NCBI RefSeq assembly: GCF_036588685.1
Contig: NC_086386.1
Span: forward strand, 76,010,682 to 76,074,681
From: Mytilus trossulus
Taxonomy: Eukaryota > Mollusca > Bivalvia > Mytilida > Mytilidae
Direction of reading: 5' to 3'
DNA: 64,000 bases
Positions 43,870-56,639 of the stretch are shown piece after piece. A program made the translations under genes and the position numbers. The notes beneath the pieces were generated by a model that was not told the origin of the DNA, ran no database searches, and saw only the letters and a program-made list of their open reading frames with translations. Positions within the stretch are counted from its first letter, which is position 1. Each line of letters begins with the position of its first letter.

Positions 43870-44450
43870 AAAATGTTTGTTTTTGTACTAGCAATTTCCT
43901 TTTCAAATCAACACAAAGCCTAATGGGAGACAACACAATATTCCATGGCGATTATTTTTCATTTGATATTTTTAGACCATCTAAGGTTGATTCGTTTATT
44001 TTCATGTCATGATGTGTTCTAATTCTGGAGGATTGAGCGACCTGGATGATTCAGTCCCTCCCGGTTCATATTTCATTCCTGACCTTTAAATGGTAACATG
44101 CATATTGTGTGATTTAATTGATCATCCACAGTTCTGTCAGCATTTTCAAATGTCTTGAATATTGTATTGTTGCAAATTGGGATCTACAGCAATCACCCAT
44201 CACTTTGATTTGCAGACAGACAAGTTATTAATTTCTCTGTTTTGTATAAGAAAATTTAAACAATAAGAAGTTTGATTTCTATTTTTTATTCAAATATTTG
44301 TCTCCATTTAGAATTAAGGATTGATAGATAGATCATTGGTGTTTAATTTCAAAAAAAGTATTCATGGTATGATTTCTAATGGGGAAATCTCCACGAGGGA
44401 CTTAAAATCATATAAGTTACAACTATCAGTCACTTTCAGCACTAATGGTA
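43870..44450. other. intergenic downstream of RPL31
   Basis: AT-rich, no gene or repeat recognised. Confidence 0.45.
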
Positions 44451-44641
44451 TACTGTAAATTCAGAAATTATTGCGTGCATTTATTATTGCGATTTTGTCA
44501 TTTGAGACTAAAATGCAATTTTATTTTTTACGATTTTGAGAAAAATCCTGTTTAATTCATATAAAAAGTTTCTAAATGCGAGTTTAAATTATTGCGTTTA
44601 CAACTCTCGCATTTCTCGCAATAATTTATGAATTTACAGTA
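44451..44641. mobile_element. MITE with TACTGTAAATTCA ends
   Basis: Left TACTGTAAATTCAGAAATTA and right TAATTTATGAATTTACAGTA are inverted with one change. TATTGCG continues the pairing inward. The outermost TA on each side fits a TA target duplication (Tc1/mariner type). Confidence 0.9.
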
Positions 44642-44649
44642 TCATAGTG

Positions 44650-45130
44650 CCTTGTTCAGTTGTTTGAGGAAGCAGAAGTTCCAATAAAGAATCACTTCTT
44701 AGATCTCAAGAGATATCTTGCATTGTACCCGACTATTTCTTAGTTCAATTGATAGGTGGTCCAAGGACACAGTTATCGTCCTTTGGTTTTCTTTGTCTAC
44801 AAATATAGTCCCTAGTGTAAACAGTGTATAACTTGCATGTTTTATTTGATACGCTTTCCAAATTTATTTCTTGATATTAAATGCATGAAATATTAAGTTG
44901 GGGGTTGTAATTACATGTTTAAAAATTTTGGGTGCTGAATCTTTGTTAAGTGATTTGGTCCAGTTCAAAAAGGTCAAATTTTATCACGTCTGAAGCTGTC
45001 AAACTGATTTTAACACCCTCTTAACACAGAATTGTCAATATTTTGAGTTAGAGCTGGTAGAATTTTCTATAATTTTGATTTTATTTGTCTCACTGGTAGT
45101 ACACTTTGCTGTAAGAATCTTTTTGAGAAA
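44650..45130. other. intergenic, nothing recognised
   Basis: AT-rich unique-looking sequence between two elements. Confidence 0.4.
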
Positions 45131-45136
45131 GAGCAG

Positions 45137-47113
45137 GTGTGATTTTTATACGACCGCAAATTTTGAAAAAATTTTCGTCGTATTTTGCTATCACGTTGGC
45201 GTCGTCATCCTCGTCGTAGTCGTCCGAATACTTTTAGTTTTCGCACTCTAACTTTAGTAAAAGTGAATATAAATCTATAAAATTTTATCACAAGGTTTAT
45301 GACCACAAAAGGAAGGTTGGTATTGATTTTGGGAGTTTTGGTCCCAACATTTTAGGAATTAGGGGCCAAAAAGGGGCCAAAAAGGGCCCAAATAAGCATT
45401 TTCTTGGTTTTCGCACTATAACTTTAGTTTAAGTTAATAGAAATCTATGAAATTTTGACACAAGGTTTATGACCACTAAAGAAAGGTTGGGATTGATTTT
45501 GGGAGTTTTGATTTCAACAGTGTAGGAATTAGGGGCCACAAAAGGACCCAAATAAGCATTATTCTTGGTTTTCGCACAATAACTTTAGTTTAAGTAAATA
45601 GAAAATAATGAAATTTAAACACAATGTTTATGACCACAAAAGGAAGGTTGGTATTGATTTTGGGAGTTAAGGTCACAACAGTTTAGGAATTAGGGGCCAA
45701 AAAGGGACCCAAATAAGCATTTTTCTTGGTTTTCACACCATAACTTTAGTATAAGTAAATAGAAATCTATGAAATTTAAACTCAAGGTTTATGACCATAA
45801 AAGGAAGGTTGGTAATGATTTTGGGAGTTTTGGTCCCAACAGTTTAGGAATAAGGGGCCCAAAGGGTCCAAAATTAAACTTTGTTTGATTTCATCAAAAT
45901 TGAATAATTGGGGTTCTTTGAATCTAACTGTGTATGTAGATTTTTAACTTTTGTCCCTTTTTCAAATTGGTCTACATTAAGGTCCAAAGGGTCCAAAATT
46001 AAACTTCGTTTGATTTTGACAAAAAATTAATCGTTTGGGTTCTTTGATATGCTGAATCTAAAAATGTACTTAGATTCTTGATTATCAGCCCAGTTTTCAA
46101 GTTGGTCCAAATCGGGGTCCAAAATTAAACTTTGTTTGATTTCATCAAAAATTGAATAAATGGGGTTCTTTGATAAGCCAAATCTAACTGTGTATGTAGA
46201 TTCCTCATTTTTGGTCTTGTTTTCAAATTGGTCTACATTAAAGTCCAAAGGGTCCAAAATTAAACTTAGTTTGATTTTAACAAAAATTGAAATCATGGGG
46301 TTCTTTGATATGCTGAATCCAAACATGTACTTAGATTTTTGATTATGGGCCCAGTTTTCAAGTTGGTCCAAATCAGGATCTAAAATTATTATATTAAGTT
46401 TTGTGCAATAGCAAGTCTTTTCAATTGCACAGTATTGCGCAATGGCAAGAAATATCTTATTGCAAAATATTGTGAAATAGCAATTTTGTTTTTAATTAGA
46501 GTTATCTTTCTTTGTCCAGAATAGTAAGCTAGAAATATCTAATTGTAAGAATTTTTTTTATTTGGAGTTATCTTTCTTTGTCCAGAATCAACTTAAATCT
46601 TTGTTATATATACAATATACAATGTATATTCACTTTTTACTACCAACTGATAAATTAAAATAATCTTTACCATTCAGTGATAACAAGCAGTTTTTTTACA
46701 TCTTAATATTTTATGATGTATTTAAATGAGTAGTTATTGTTGCAAACTCCATTAGAAATTTTAATTGAGATTAGTTTTGGAATAAGGGAAAGGGGGATGT
46801 GATTACAAAATTGGGTTCAATTTTCTCATTTGACAAATGTTTGAAATTTCATAAATAAAAAGAAAATTTCTTCAAACATTTTTTTGAGAGGATTAATATT
46901 CAACAGCATAGTGAATTGCTCTAAGAGAAAACAAAAAAATTAAGTTCATTAGAACACATTCATTCTGTGTCAGAAACCTATGCTGTGTCAACTATTTAAT
47001 CACAATCCAAATTTAGAGCTGAATCCAGCTTGAATGTTGTGTCCATACTTGCCCCAACCGTTCAGGGTTCAACATCTGCGGTCGTATAAAGCTACGCCCT
47101 GCGGAGCATCTGG
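45137..47113. mobile_element. 2-kb bivalve-type element with TTTATACGACCGCA inverted ends
   Basis: TTTATACGACCGCA (45145-45158) is inverted at 47077-47090 (TGCGGTCGTATAAA), followed by GCTACGCCCTGCGGAGCATC. The interior has two tandem arrays. One is ~160-170 bp units starting TTTTCGCACTATAACTTTAG (near 45239, 45408, 45570 and 45729). The other is ~115-130-bp units with GGTCCAAAATTAAACTT (45865-46390). Open frames at 46027-46371 are by-products of the second array. Noncoding. Confidence 0.8.
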
Positions 47114-47194
47114 TTTTAATTTGAATTTATTGTTTAAAAGAAATGCATTACGAAATAACTGTGTTCTCGGGCCAGGTGAGGACTTGTGAAGAAA

Positions 47195-47460
47195 GGATAA
47201 GTTGACCTAAAACGGAGAAAGGAAATAGAGAATGTGTCGAAGCGACAACAACCAGACCATAGAGCTGACAACAACAGCCGAAGTCCACCAATGGGTCATT
47301 AATGTTGCGAGAAACTCCTGCATCCGGAGGTGTCCTTCAGCTGGTTCCTATAAAAATGTATACTAATACAGTGATTATGGACGTCATACTAAACTCCGAA
47401 TTATACACAAGAAACTAAAATTAAAAATCATACAAGACTAGCAAAGGCATCGCATGTATA
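47195..47460 (+). repeat. dispersed repeat, family D, copy 2
   Basis: GACAACAACAGCCGAAGTCC ... CGGAGGTGTCCTTCAGCTGG ... ACACAAGAAACTAAAATTAA, matching 21930-22265. Confidence 0.85.
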
Positions 47461-48245
47461 TTAGAGGGAAATTTTAAAATGCTAAGTGCATATTGGTCAA
47501 AATGTCAAATGAATGAGACTCGAGTTTTGACATAGAGACTGTCATTTGCTAAAGAGAGGTAGTGAAAAGACCAATTAAATAAAAAACATATATTAAAATT
47601 ACAAAAAGACAAAAAACCTGGATCAGGTGCTCAGAAAATATTTGGTACACATTAATGACACAGACGTAATAATGTTAATAGTCCATTACTGGAATTTAAT
47701 TAAATTTTTTATCACACCTTCATGTACATATATAAATTAACAATGGGTTAACAAAATTTCTTCGTTTAAGTTGATGTGTGTGATGCGTTCAAATGCACCT
47801 ATTAAATTATTATTGAATCAATATTGTTACCATAGTTCATCGAATTAAGTTTCCGTTCAATGTTGTATTACACTTGGCTTGTATATAAGAAATTGAATCC
47901 TCATATTTTGTTGGATGTTCTTTTAGTCCCATTGGTCTACCAATGAAGTCGAAGTTAGGTTTGCACTCCGTTTGTCATTCCAGCAAATCATATTTTCACT
48001 TTTTTCCATGCTTGAAGATATTGATTTTAAATTTGGTGTAATTGCAGACCAAGTTCGAATTTAGTTCCGTCTTGTAACTTTGTGCAGAGTTATGGTCCTT
48101 TAACTTGGAAAATTCAATTCTCATAAAATATAATCAGTTTCCAACATTTGTTGTCATTCTTCAAGATATTTTTATATTTTATTAAGAAATAATTCATGGT
48201 GTTTGAATATATCGTAATTTTACCTCGGGTTTGCCCTTGATGACA
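47461..48245. other. intergenic, nothing recognised
   Basis: No gene. Open frames are short and unrecognisable. Confidence 0.4.
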
Positions 48246-48254
48246 AATATTTTA

Positions 48255-50370
48255 GGCAGTGGCTATTTGACCGGCACCGGCTAAATAGCAAATTTGCTAT
48301 TTGACAGGCACCGGCAATATAGCAAATTTGCTATTTAGCCGGCACTGAATAAAACGGTTCATTGATGTGATTAGCAGAGAATGAAAAATTAATAATAATT
48401 TAAAATCATTTTATCACAAAAATATGAAGCATTAGAAATATAGTACAATAAAAACAATATTGAAGATGTTCATAAATAAATAATTTATAACTTTACAATA
48501 TCAATTAAGGTGGTATGGGAGTCTAAAATAAAAATGATAGAATTTGTTCATACTTTTCAAAAACGTAGTATCTATTGATATATGTTGAAATATATAATAA
48601 AAATGATAGGTCATCGCGCATTTTCTCAAGCTACAGGACGTGACAAAATGACACATTTTGTATGGATTATACAGGAAAAAACACCATTTTGTGATTAGAA
48701 ACTAAACAAGATGATAGAATTGTTAAATACTTAAGGAAAAGATAACTTTCAGAAAATGCTTTGACAATATCAAAAGTCAAAATAGGGTCACCATACGTTT
48801 TTTCCGGCTAAAATGCAAAATAGGAAAATTCCATTTACAATCCTTTTAAAATGCACTGTTTTAGAGTAACCTCCCCTTAAAATGCCAATTTAATATTGTT
48901 AAAAACAACCAAAAATAATCAACATTTGCAAAAATATTAATATTCATAAGTTATATTTTTACAAATTGGTTCTTTTAAATGACAATTCACATTGAATATC
49001 TGCATTCCTGCATCAAATTTTGCTAACTCAGTAATAGAAAATCTGGACTTGGTTCTCTGTTTTTTACAATCCAAGATTGAGGAAGACACCCATACCACCT
49101 TAAAAGCATGAAAACACATTTGTATTCATTACTAAAATATATGTTTTTTTTCTAAAATACTTATAATTCTGTGATACATCATTACTCCGCATTACCAGAT
49201 TTTGCTGAACACTTTCTGATTGCCTTACTAGTAAATTATTTGCGAACTGAACGAGACCTCAAGACAATTAGTGGTATATTTCAAAAGAGGACTCTGTTTC
49301 AGCATTCTTGAATGATTCACCTGAATATAGATATCAAGAGTTGGTGAAACCATATGCTTGTGCATATATCCTGAAACAGTTTTAACTACGGTCTGAAGTA
49401 AAACTGGAGCATGCAGAAAGAGAGCGGTGATAGAGAAATGAAATGGACAAATACAACAAGCAGTCATCGGTCTTCAAAAAAAGAGTACACGAAAAGCAAT
49501 TGTTGACCATTTCATAAGAAAAGTTCCAAAGAAATCGGATTTCTTTTATTAGACGGTTTGTTGGAAGCGGTTTAGCAAAACATGCTACTAATAACAACAT
49601 TTTAATAACCGAGGATCAAGTTGAAGCAAGGGTGACCTGAATTTTAAACTGCCTCTTGTTTGGACTCAATTGTAAACATTAATTTAATCAAAAAGTATTG
49701 TCGAAAAGATGCATGGGAAGCTATTAAGAGCGTTTATAAAGAGAAATAAAAGAATCCTATGCACACATGATGCAGATTCAAAGAAAGCCAGTGTAATGTG
49801 TAGTTCCTGTTTGGAGTGGCAACATTTATCTTGTGCTAAATTAAAACAACTTTCAAAGGCAAAGAACTGGTTTTGTAACAATGGCAAATGATGATGTGTC
49901 CTTTTCAAATTCGTAGCAAACAACTTTAAATATTGTCTTTTTTAAGATGACTTGTATGTAGTTTTACATAACACTATTCTTATAGCATGACAGGATATTA
50001 AAACCATAGATTTTACACAGATTTGGACATCAACTTTTTTATAATATTTTTGAAAAGAATATACATTGTATTTAAAAATGTATTATATACAAATGTGTTT
50101 TTATGCTTTTAATTAATATTATAAGTTTATAAATTATTTATTTATGAACATCTTCAATATATTTTTTTTTATTGTACTCAGTGTATTTTTAATCTTGCAT
50201 GAAATTGTGATAAAATGATTTTAAACTATTATAAGCTTTTTTATTCTCTGCTAATCACATCAATGAACAGTTTTATTCAGTGCCGGCTAAATAGCAAATT
50301 TGCTTTTTTGCCGGTGCCGGTCAAATAGCAAATTTGCTATTTAGCCGGTGCCGGTCAAATAGCCACTGCC
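48255..50370 (+). mobile_element. Mutator-like element with ~240-bp inverted termini
   Basis: The left terminus 48255-48495 (GGCAGTGGCTATTTGACCGG ... AATTTAAAATCATTTTATCA ... TTGAAGATGTTCATAAATAA) recurs inverted at 50116-50370. AATATTTTA directly flanks both sides (48246-48254 and 50371-50379): a 9-bp target duplication. Long termini with 9-bp duplications are the mark of Mutator-like elements. The termini contain the palindrome AAATAGCAAATTTGCTATTT. The interior carries a decayed plus-strand ORF (49195-49891). Confidence 0.85.
49195..49891 (+). pseudogene. decayed transposon ORF ending in a PHD-like zinc-binding motif
   Basis: Fragments in shifting plus-strand frames: AEHFLIALLVNYLRTERDLK, NDSPEYRYQELVKPYACAYI (then LKQF), NRISFIRRFVGSGLAKHATN (then NNILITEDQVEA), DAWEAIKSVYKEK and a last open part (49709-49891). 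The last part has the spacing C-x2-C-x4-WQH-x3-C ... W-x-C (MCSSCLEWQHLSCAK, NWFC), like the second half of a PHD finger. The final cysteine pair is incomplete (NWFCNNGK). Several stops and frameshifts make it nonfunctional. It sits between inverted termini, so it is probably the element's former transposase. Confidence 0.55.
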
Positions 50371-50689
50371 AATATTTTACCCTGGGCGATATTTCGATTC
50401 TAATAAAGACAAGTACGTAATTCTTTTGGATCGAAGCGCTCTAGGTGAAGGAAAATGTTTGCCGTTTCCATAAATAAACTAAACTATAAAATCGGTACAA
50501 CGATTTCCCGAGGATAACATGAACTAATCAATATCCAAAAGGACAAATTGATTTATCCAAACAAACATCGTGTTAACTTATTCTACTTTAAAGGACCGTA
50601 ACCGGTAGTGGACTATGTATTGCCATGCAATACTTGCAGAATTCTTGTATTTTCTGCTGTGTATCGACGAGTTCGGCCATATTCAACAG

Positions 50690-51030
50690 ATTTTTATAGT
50701 GCATGTTTTACTGTTACACTATTTTTGCAGGGTGAGTTAGGCGCCTGTCTGTAATAAGGGGGTTTTGATTAATGCCGGTCATATCCGTGTTTAATGAGGG
50801 GGTCTTTAATATACTGTTGGTATATATTAGGTCGTTAGTTATATCAATTGAATTGCCAGTCTCATATTTCACATGTTGACTGGTGCCTTTTTTGGTCGAC
50901 TATATGGTATGATGTTTTTCTATTTGTTGAAAGCCTTACATTGTCTTTAAATTGCGAACACCTTTTAATATTTTTTGTTTCGGTGTCTCAGGCAGTGGCA
51001 ATCATACCACATGTCCTTATTCTTATATAA
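50690..51030 (-). repeat. dispersed repeat, family A, diverged long copy
   Basis: Plus strand: GACTGGTGCCTTTTTTGGTC, ACTATATGGTATGATGTTTT, ending GGCAATCATACCACATGTCC, the reverse complement of the family end. Confidence 0.6.
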
Positions 51031-51454
51031 TAAGCTTATATGATCGGGACCCAGCAGCTAACACGTTGCAAAGACGCCAACAACAAAAAACAATAAGCTA
51101 ATACACATACAGAATAGTAACTAAAGTATAACATGTTCACTTTCTCGATACTAATCTAACTTAAATATATAAATACAGCCAGGGGTATACAAAATACATC
51201 TGATGACCGTGCGTCCTAATAACACCTCTGGAGCCATCCACATAGTGTGAGAAAAGCTGCCTTTTGTTTAAAACTACACATCTCCCTCTAGATGTCTTTC
51301 AACTATTTCATTAGTGTGGTTACTGTCTCATTGACTTATACAAAATTCACACGCTCGCCGTTTATTCATGCATCACTTAATTTTCCGAGTACACAGCTGA
51401 CTGACAAAATAATATGTTATCCTTTAAATCTGATAGATCATGATAGCACTACCA

Positions 51455-51785
51455 GAGCCGTGGTTCAGGACGGTGGTTTATAGTGGTTAGCGCATTGGAC
51501 TAAAAACACAAAAGTTCCTGGTTGGATTCCCGTTCTGGAATGAAAATTTCAAAAACTGGATTTTCGGCTATTCCTTGACACCATTTGCGAGTATGGTCTT
51601 GATGAGAAACGATGACAGTGAGTCCGTCGAAAGGGGACGCTAAATTGATGACACGTGTTAAGAGGAACAACCGATCTATCATGTCTATTGCGCGTAAATT
51701 ACACCCATGTTGATTTCGAAAAAGAGTAGGCTAATGTCGCATCAAGGCAGTACTCGCACAAGCAAAGTGGAAAGGGATTAAAATA
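51455..51785 (+). mobile_element. tRNA-derived SINE
   Basis: A-box-like TAGTGGTTAGCGCATTGG (51481-51498) and B-box-like GGTTGGATTCCCG (51518-51530) have the spacing of an RNA polymerase III tRNA promoter. A tRNA-unrelated body and a tail with AAAAAGAGTAGGCTAATGTC and GGCAGTACTCGCACAAGCAA follow. The cloverleaf is not intact, so not a functional tRNA. Confidence 0.6.
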
Positions 51786-51789
51786 AGAT

Positions 51790-54700
51790 GTAATAACTTG
51801 TTTCCTAATCCACTATATAGATAAATACTAAACTATCAGTTTTGTTGTGTATCAAATATAGCGGTTTGATTCTTCTATTCTAATATGACGTCCTTATTAC
51901 GCTTTGTTAACAAAGCCGTGTTCTAATGAGCACAAACAATATGTTTGACACATGCGCACGGTCTTACTGTTTATATTAACGCTATTTCCATCGTTATCCT
52001 TTTAAATATTAACATTTAAGCAGCTAACATGAGCTTTTATTATATATTTTTATCCAACAACATATATTTGCCCTGCTCGTAGGTTTTAAAATTATCAAAT
52101 ATGAAATGTAATATATAGACTCCTCGGGAGGACACGGGAACGGCCAAACATTCTTACGGTATTTTCGTACGTTTCGACCTATAAATATATTGTATTTGTC
52201 ATATAAGAATCGAAATAATTCCTTCATGTCATGCTCTATGCTCATTTTAACATGGGTAGGCATTATATTTGTCGATAGTTTACACTGAGCGTTAGCGAGG
52301 CGTAAAATGTGGTCAACTTGATATATTTCTTAAGTAGCAAAGAAATCTCGCATATTAAAGCAATTATATGGCAGCAAAGCTAAGGCACTTGTGACGAAGT
52401 TATTAACACATGCAGCGCCAAACATTAATTTCAATCAGTGTTATTCCACAGTCTATTTATTTCATCGTATTTGGCTTAGTTTACCAATTTATAAAGGTAG
52501 ATCTTCGTGTTGCTGTTTAAATAATAGAGATTGCATGTGTTTTGTTTAATCTAATTTATTTGCTGTTCTACACTTAATAAATAGATCAGATACTGTACTA
52601 AAGAAAATGCCTTACAGCAACGCCATAAACAGTACAAGAGGACATATCTGAGGGTCGTGATTGGTATTCTACAACTCAGTTCTCTTTCTTATTATAAGCA
52701 TTTTCTATATTCCTATTTAGCCCATTTCCTCTCCTTTTTATCTGTGTTCTCTTTATGTTTTAGCCATTCATTCTGTAAGTTTTAACTATTATTCTCAACT
52801 CTATAAGCATCTTTCAGACTGTCATATCTGTGTGTATGGCAAAGCAATGCAATTATCGAAATTCAAATTCTGTCGTCATGGTCTTCGTTACCGTCAAAGA
52901 ATTTTATGAAACACTGGCGGAAGATTTTTTTAGGACATTGTCTGCATACATGAATCAGCATTTTTATGTAATATTTTTTTTTTCTGATAAGGGAACGGAC
53001 CATTTAACTTCAAAGAGGGATGGGTTTCCCCAAAAAATATTCTAATTCCCAAATTCCATGAAAAATATATTCTAGCAGATGACAAACACAAATATATATT
53101 CTTATAATCCATGATTTTCCCCATATCTTTAATCCTGGTACTTTTGATAACTATTAGTAGTGTTAAATTTTCAGCGAAAAAAAGTTACTTGATTGATAGC
53201 GTCTAAAACACAATTAAAAATGTTGGCGCTTTGCGCATACAAATATTCTGAAAAAAATCAACACCCTCTTTTTTTTATTTATGATAAATTGTAAGCTAAA
53301 CGTGTGTGCTTTGTTTGTTTTTGCATTTCGTCAATTCTTGATTTTATAGGCTTCTATTTTTTGTATTTTGTGCTCTTGGCATCTTACAATGTAGAGTCTT
53401 CTTACTCATTTCAAACAATAATAATACTTTCGATTAACATAATGTTAACAGAGACGATTATATGTCTCAGACTCTGATGTTAATTATGCCAAAAAGATAT
53501 AAAAACTGGGATAAATTTCATTCGTTTCCGGGAAACCAATCATAGTTTTTCGGTTATTCATTTGTGTTTTGAAATGAATGAATCGTTTCCGGTTATTTAC
53601 AAATGCAGACAATTTTTTAGATTTTAAGCAAGTGTATATATTCTTGGAGTGTTCTTGGAGTGTGTATATAGTTAGACTTTTAACCATATTACCCTCAAAA
53701 GAGGGGTGTTCCTAACAGAGGAAGCTTATACGAAGAAAAGAAAAAAAAGAAGACAATTTTCACTTTTTACCCCAAACAACTACAAATCAGTTCCAATTAT
53801 TATGATTTCATAGCAGGTAATGAAAAATCACATAAGTAGATGAAATTAATGCATAATCTATACTAATACTCCTCATATCATATGAAATATCATAAATAAT
53901 GACGAATAAACAAGCCAGAGCTCAGGGCAGAGGCAGAGACGTTCAGGGAACAGTTAAAATAATACATGTTCCTGTTTTACTCTACATTAATGTACATCAT
54001 GTACATCTTCTTTCATGCATCATTAAACAGCTCACTAATAAAACTTCACGCTGATGATCTCCAAGGTTGAAAAAATCTACATCAATACCAAGGCCATTAA
54101 TATGAGGCAGGCATAACCTGTAAATGGGGACGAAGTCTGTATGAATTATTTTTTTGTAACTTAAATATTTGTTAAAAAAAAGAAACGGAAATACCGTAAC
54201 GTTTCCAATTTTGGTTCTGTCATGTCTGTTATTAGGGATTTTTTGTTGTGACGTTAGTTTAGTTATGACGTCATATGCAATGTAAACAAAGAAACGCTAT
54301 CATCAGGTAACTTTTTGATAACAGGAATTTAAAAAAAAAAAATGAAATTGGTATTGCAGTCCTTCCTATTTATGCTAGACTGATAAATATATATTTTACT
54401 CAAAGATTCATACACACGAGACCGGAAAAAGGAAGTATATGGACCATAATTTGGTATTTTCGGCCTTTGGTTTTTTTTTTATCCTTTTTTATAAGTTCTA
54501 AAATTTTAACTTTTATTTTGTGGGTTGTGTTGGTGTTAGAATAGTATGAATGGAACAATTGAGTTTTTTCAAGAAAAAATTGATACATTTTGATTCACCG
54601 TTTACGTGACATGAAACCAAACAGGAAACCAATCTTTATTTTCTTTATTTTGCAGAATATAATTCAAAAGGCATAAATAAACACCATTACTAGTGTTACT

Positions 54701-56300
54701 TGCTTCATGTTAATATTTAAAATCTATTTTCAATGTTATATTAAAGTTTTTTTTAAACCTGACAGGAAACCATAAGAAACCGAAAGCATTTTTTTAGTTT
54801 TATTTTATTGCAAAATCTGCTTAAAATAATCTGAACAGTATACTTTTTCTTAAAATCAATCTAAAATGTAACAGTATTATAAAACTCCTAAATATGTGCT
54901 TGTTTTGAAAACAATTAGTACAATTTATTCAGAATTTTCCATATTTTCTCCATTGATACAGGATACCATAATCGTTGTACATGTATCTTGATGTTTAAGC
55001 AAAAAAAAATGTATTTATATTTGGTTTTGATATTCCAGTTATATACAATTTATTCCAAATCATTGGCAATGTAACATTCTTTAAATCCAGTAAAGAAAAA
55101 AACTTTTGACTTGGAATTAAAATCTTAAAAATAGGCACAATGTGATACTTTTGACCTGTACACCATCTACATGGTTTCCACATTTTAACCTACTTTAGTG
55201 GGCTAAAATCAATAAAGTACTTCCTTTCAAGTCATGCATGGTAAAAGTTTACTTCTCCTTTGACAAGTTTATTGCGTTTCTGATAAGTGTTTGCAGAACA
55301 TGAATAAAAAATATTAATTAAAAACTGTGACAGGATTCCAACTTTGTACATTCTAAGTGTAACGGTATATTAACATGTATTTGTTATTAAATTATATTTA
55401 TTCACCTAAAATATCCAGTAATATTTACTGCTGAAGTTAAATCAATCCAACGAGCATTGGTACAATGATAAGAGACGTAATTTCGATTGATTTTTCCAAG
55501 GACTTTTCACGTCATTATCGGGAAACGAAGTGTGTTCTAACGTCTGTCAAATATAAAATCGATTTTGTCAAGTCATTGGGCATTTATTTTCACCCAGGAT
55601 CGTATGTAACATTATGCATATAGGAAAAATAACAGACCACCGGCACAATCTCTTTGACAATTGTATTTTTCTCTTTTAAACAAGACGAAACAAGTCTACA
55701 GATTATGTTTGCTAACATCCCGTTGGAAACAAAAACAATGTTTAGACCTAGTATTTTGTACATCCGGCCGTAATGGCGTTATCACATGTTAGTCACGTGT
55801 TTCACGTATGACCGGAAATGGTTAGAACTTAAGGACAAAAACAATTTTAATAAATAACTGGACTTCTGTTTCGTGTGAAATGTAACGCATAACGACAACG
55901 TAATTTTCTTACTTAATTTTACGAAGATCAAAACAAGAATGTAAATCATCTCGGATTTACCTGTTTGAACATCTCGAGAGAGTTCATATTTACATATTGT
56001 TTTTAAGAATTCTATTACAACAAAGCAGATTACATCATCTAAAAATTGCGTTATGAAATTGGACACAAAAATCACGCCACTGTTCTTACATCTGCTACAT
56101 AAATACTTATAGTTCTCTGCATTTTCTTCTCACTATTCTTATTGGTCGATGTTCTTTGTTATTTGAAAGCAAAAGTTACGAATTTGCCGGTGACGATTAT
56201 CTATAAATCAGTCAGCGTTATGCTCTTCGGAAGCAATAAGTAACGCGAGAAACGACACAAAAATACGGTTGTAGAATCTTTGAAATTCGTATATTTTAAT
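51790..56300. other. intergenic stretch without a supported gene
   Basis: Contains a short family B end (AATCCTGGTACTTTTGATAA) at about 53125-53158 and GGGGACGAAGTC-type hairpin motifs at about 54125 and 56597-56611. Frames at 52024-52263 (-), 54995-55183 (-) and 55782-56075 (-) are open but unrecognised. The first of these (start MPTHVKMSIEHDMKELFRFL) is the most protein-like. Confidence 0.4.
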
Positions 56301-56347
56301 TTTTTTTCTAGGGAAGAGTAGCATACACTTGTATGTTGATAAAAATA

Positions 56348-56509
56348 ATGGCATCTTTAGATGTAGTTGCAACTTTTCTTACAGTAATTCATATTTTATC
56401 ACTTTTCTATAGTTATAGGAAACGGAGCCCAATTTCAAATTATGGTCCATATTGTAGATTTCTGCGCAGGTCCAGGATTTCAAAACACGACAAAAAAAAA
56501 ATTGAATGA
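56348..56509 (+). CDS. possible 53-residue small membrane ORF
   Basis: An excellent acceptor (TATTTTAATTTTTTTTCTAG, ending at 56312) is followed by a 35-base leader and AAAATAATGG. The ORF encodes MASLDVVATFLTVIHILSLF, a hydrophobic segment, then the basic tail YSYRKRSPISNYGPYCRFLR and RSRISKHDKKKIE. It could be a small single-pass protein, the first exon of a gene whose later exons I do not see, or chance. No family is recognised. Confidence 0.3.
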   Translation: MASLDVVATFLTVIHILSLFYSYRKRSPISNYGPYCRFLRRSRISKHDKKKIE

Positions 56510-56639
56510 TTTTGAGTTCATTAATACATGTAATACAATGACAAATTCGGGAAATTTTCCCAGAATTTTTTTTTTATTGAATTTTCTACTGTTATTGGGG
56601 ACTTCGTCCCCATAATAGTCCAAATAGGCCATTAACAGA

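Noticed and set aside
46027..46371. 114-codon ORF with internal peptide repeats (DQLENWA)
   Set aside because: By-product of the ~120-bp tandem array inside the 45137-47113 element.
51455..51540. Functional tRNA gene
   Set aside because: The A and B boxes are present but the acceptor stem does not close and a SINE-like body follows.
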